From NCBI RefSeq assembly GCF_040801785.1, contig NZ_CP161805.1, positions 2,356,001 to 2,420,000 of the forward strand: a stretch of 64,000 bases of DNA, given 5' to 3'. The notes under the pieces were generated by a model. That model was not told where the DNA came from. It saw only the letters and a list, made by a program, of their open reading frames with translations, and ran no database searches. The translations under genes were made by a program, and so were the position numbers. Shown piece after piece: positions 63,166 through 64,000 of this stretch; the first letter of the stretch is position 1, and each line of letters opens with the position of its first letter. This DNA comes from Sulfitobacter sp. LCG007. GTDB taxonomy: Bacteria > Pseudomonadota > Alphaproteobacteria > Rhodobacterales > Rhodobacteraceae.

Positions 63166-64000
63166 TCAAGCGACGGGCATGCGCTGCTCGACGATCTCCG
63201 CCCACCAGCTGCAGCCGGCCGGAATTGCGTCGTCGTTGAAGTTGTACATCGGGTGATGGACCATCGCCGTATCGCCGTTGCCCACGAGAATATATGCCCC
63301 CGGACGCTCCTCGAGCATGAAGGCGAAGTCCTCTCCGCCCATCACGAGGGGAGCCTCCTCGCAGGACCCGGCGACGCTGCGCGCCACTTCGGCGGCAAAT
63401 TCCGTCGGCTCGTCATGGTTCACCATGACCGGGTAATTGCGGATGTAGTCGACCTCGGCCGTCGCGCCGAAGCTCGCCGCGATCCCCTCGGCCAGTGCCT
63501 TTACTCGGGATTCGGCCAGATCGCGCACCTCGTTGGACATCGTGCGCACGGTGCCCTTCAGATGTACCCGCTGGGGAATGACGTTGAACGCGCTGGACGA
63601 GGTCTGGAAGGACGTGATCGACACGACGATGTTGTCGATCGGGTCCGCGTTGCGGCTTGCGATGGTCTGCAGCGCCAGTACGATCTGGCTTGCCGTCACT
63701 GTGGGGTCAATGGTCTCCTGCGGTTTTGCCGCGTGCCCGCCCCGCCCCTCGACGACGATCTCGATCAGGTCCGTCGCGGCGAAGAACGGGCCCGGGCGGA
63801 TCGCGAAACTCCCGGTCGGACGTCCCGGCCAGTTGTGCATGCCGTAGACCTCCTGAATGCCGAAGCGGTCCATCAGCCCGTCCTTGCACATCTCCCGTCC
63901 GCCGCCGCCGCCCTCTTCCGCCGGCTGGAAGATCACCACGACCGTCCCGTCGAAGTTGCGCGTCTCGGCAAGATAGCGCGCCGCGCCCAGCAGCATTGCG
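63166..64000 (-). CDS. M20 family metallo-amidohydrolase (hippurate hydrolase-like), truncated by window edge
   Basis: C-terminal 277 codons of a dinuclear-zinc amidohydrolase; the gene continues past the right edge. VVVIFQPAEEGGGGGREM holds the catalytic Glu pair. YGMHNWPGRPTGSFAIRPGPFFAATD is the amidohydrolase/aminoacylase signature, whose His is a metal ligand. The dimerisation lid (IEIVVEGRGGHAAKPQETIDP, NVIPQRVHLKGTVRTM) is intact. LVMGGEDFAFMLEERPGAYILVGN and the terminal HHPMYNFNDDAIPAG are also typical. The substrate (N-acyl amino acid, hippurate or indole-acetyl amino acid) cannot be fixed from this part. Confidence 0.95.
   Translation of the reverse strand, partial: AMLLGAARYLAETRNFDGTVVVIFQPAEEGGGGGREMCKDGLMDRFGIQEVYGMHNWPGRPTGSFAIRPGPFFAATDLIEIVVEGRGGHAAKPQETIDPTVTASQIVLALQTIASRNADPIDNIVVSITSFQTSSSAFNVIPQRVHLKGTVRTMSNEVRDLAESRVKALAEGIAASFGATAEVDYIRNYPVMVNHDEPTEFAAEVARSVAGSCEEAPLVMGGEDFAFMLEERPGAYILVGNGDTAMVHHPMYNFNDDAIPAGCSWWAEIVEQRMPVA

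Overview
The window is a dense, high-GC alphaproteobacterial chromosome segment. Its features point to the order Rhodobacterales (Rhodobacteraceae/Roseobacteraceae). These are a complex I operon with DUF5333, DUF5337 and other small genes interspersed, two secreted proteins ending in VPLPA-CTERM sorting tails, a TatA-TatB-TatC operon, RNase J instead of RNase E at the end of the nuo operon, and GTG starts with AGGAG ribosome sites. No rRNA, tRNA, CRISPR array, insertion sequence, integrase or phage gene was recognised. The region reads as core chromosome with a few accessory islands. The genus cannot be fixed from the sequence alone.

Layout. Positions 1-5.2 kb hold the 5' part of hisB, a stand-alone AsnC/Lrp effector domain, a lipoprotein, a TPR protein, a YqeY-type GatB-related protein, carA and ubiK. 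Positions 5.3-8 kb hold the translationally coupled set lgt-midA-pgeF. Positions 7.9-10.5 kb (minus) hold tatA-tatB-tatC followed by a DUF815 ATPase. Positions 10.6-17.7 kb are mixed: a WYL regulator, an orphan Fbp-type ABC ATPase, a VPLPA-CTERM protein, an AlkC-like protein, a degenerate SDR, a secreted alpha/beta hydrolase and a frameshifted GNAT acetyltransferase. Positions 17.7-21.1 kb hold prfC and a DEAD-box helicase ending at a strong bidirectional terminator.

Positions 21.2-43.9 kb (minus) form one long apparent operon: nuoA-B-C-D-E-F-G-H-I-J-K-L-M-N, then birA, coaX and rnj. All fourteen complex I subunits are present, with their Fe-S cysteines where I checked them. Between them sit at least thirteen non-Nuo genes, many of them tiny membrane proteins. 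One is a 23-codon transmembrane micropeptide between nuoJ and nuoK.

Positions 44.2-44.9 kb hold a second VPLPA-CTERM protein. Positions 45-52.8 kb (minus) hold a leucine/isovalerate catabolic operon: liuA (isovaleryl-CoA dehydrogenase), an LprI-like gene, liuB and liuD (methylcrotonyl-CoA carboxylase), a glutathione transferase, mvaB/liuE (HMG-CoA lyase) and liuC (methylglutaconyl-CoA hydratase). Together these convert isovaleryl-CoA to acetoacetate and acetyl-CoA. The biotin ligase encoded after nuoN is the enzyme expected to biotinylate LiuD. Positions 53-59.1 kb hold a PPOX-fold protein, CreA, a DegT/StrS-type aminotransferase, gph, and glmU-glmS (UDP-GlcNAc supply). Positions 59.2-63.1 kb hold a lipoprotein and moaA-waaA-glycosyltransferase, which joins a molybdenum cofactor gene to LPS core synthesis. 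A truncated M20 amidohydrolase closes the window.
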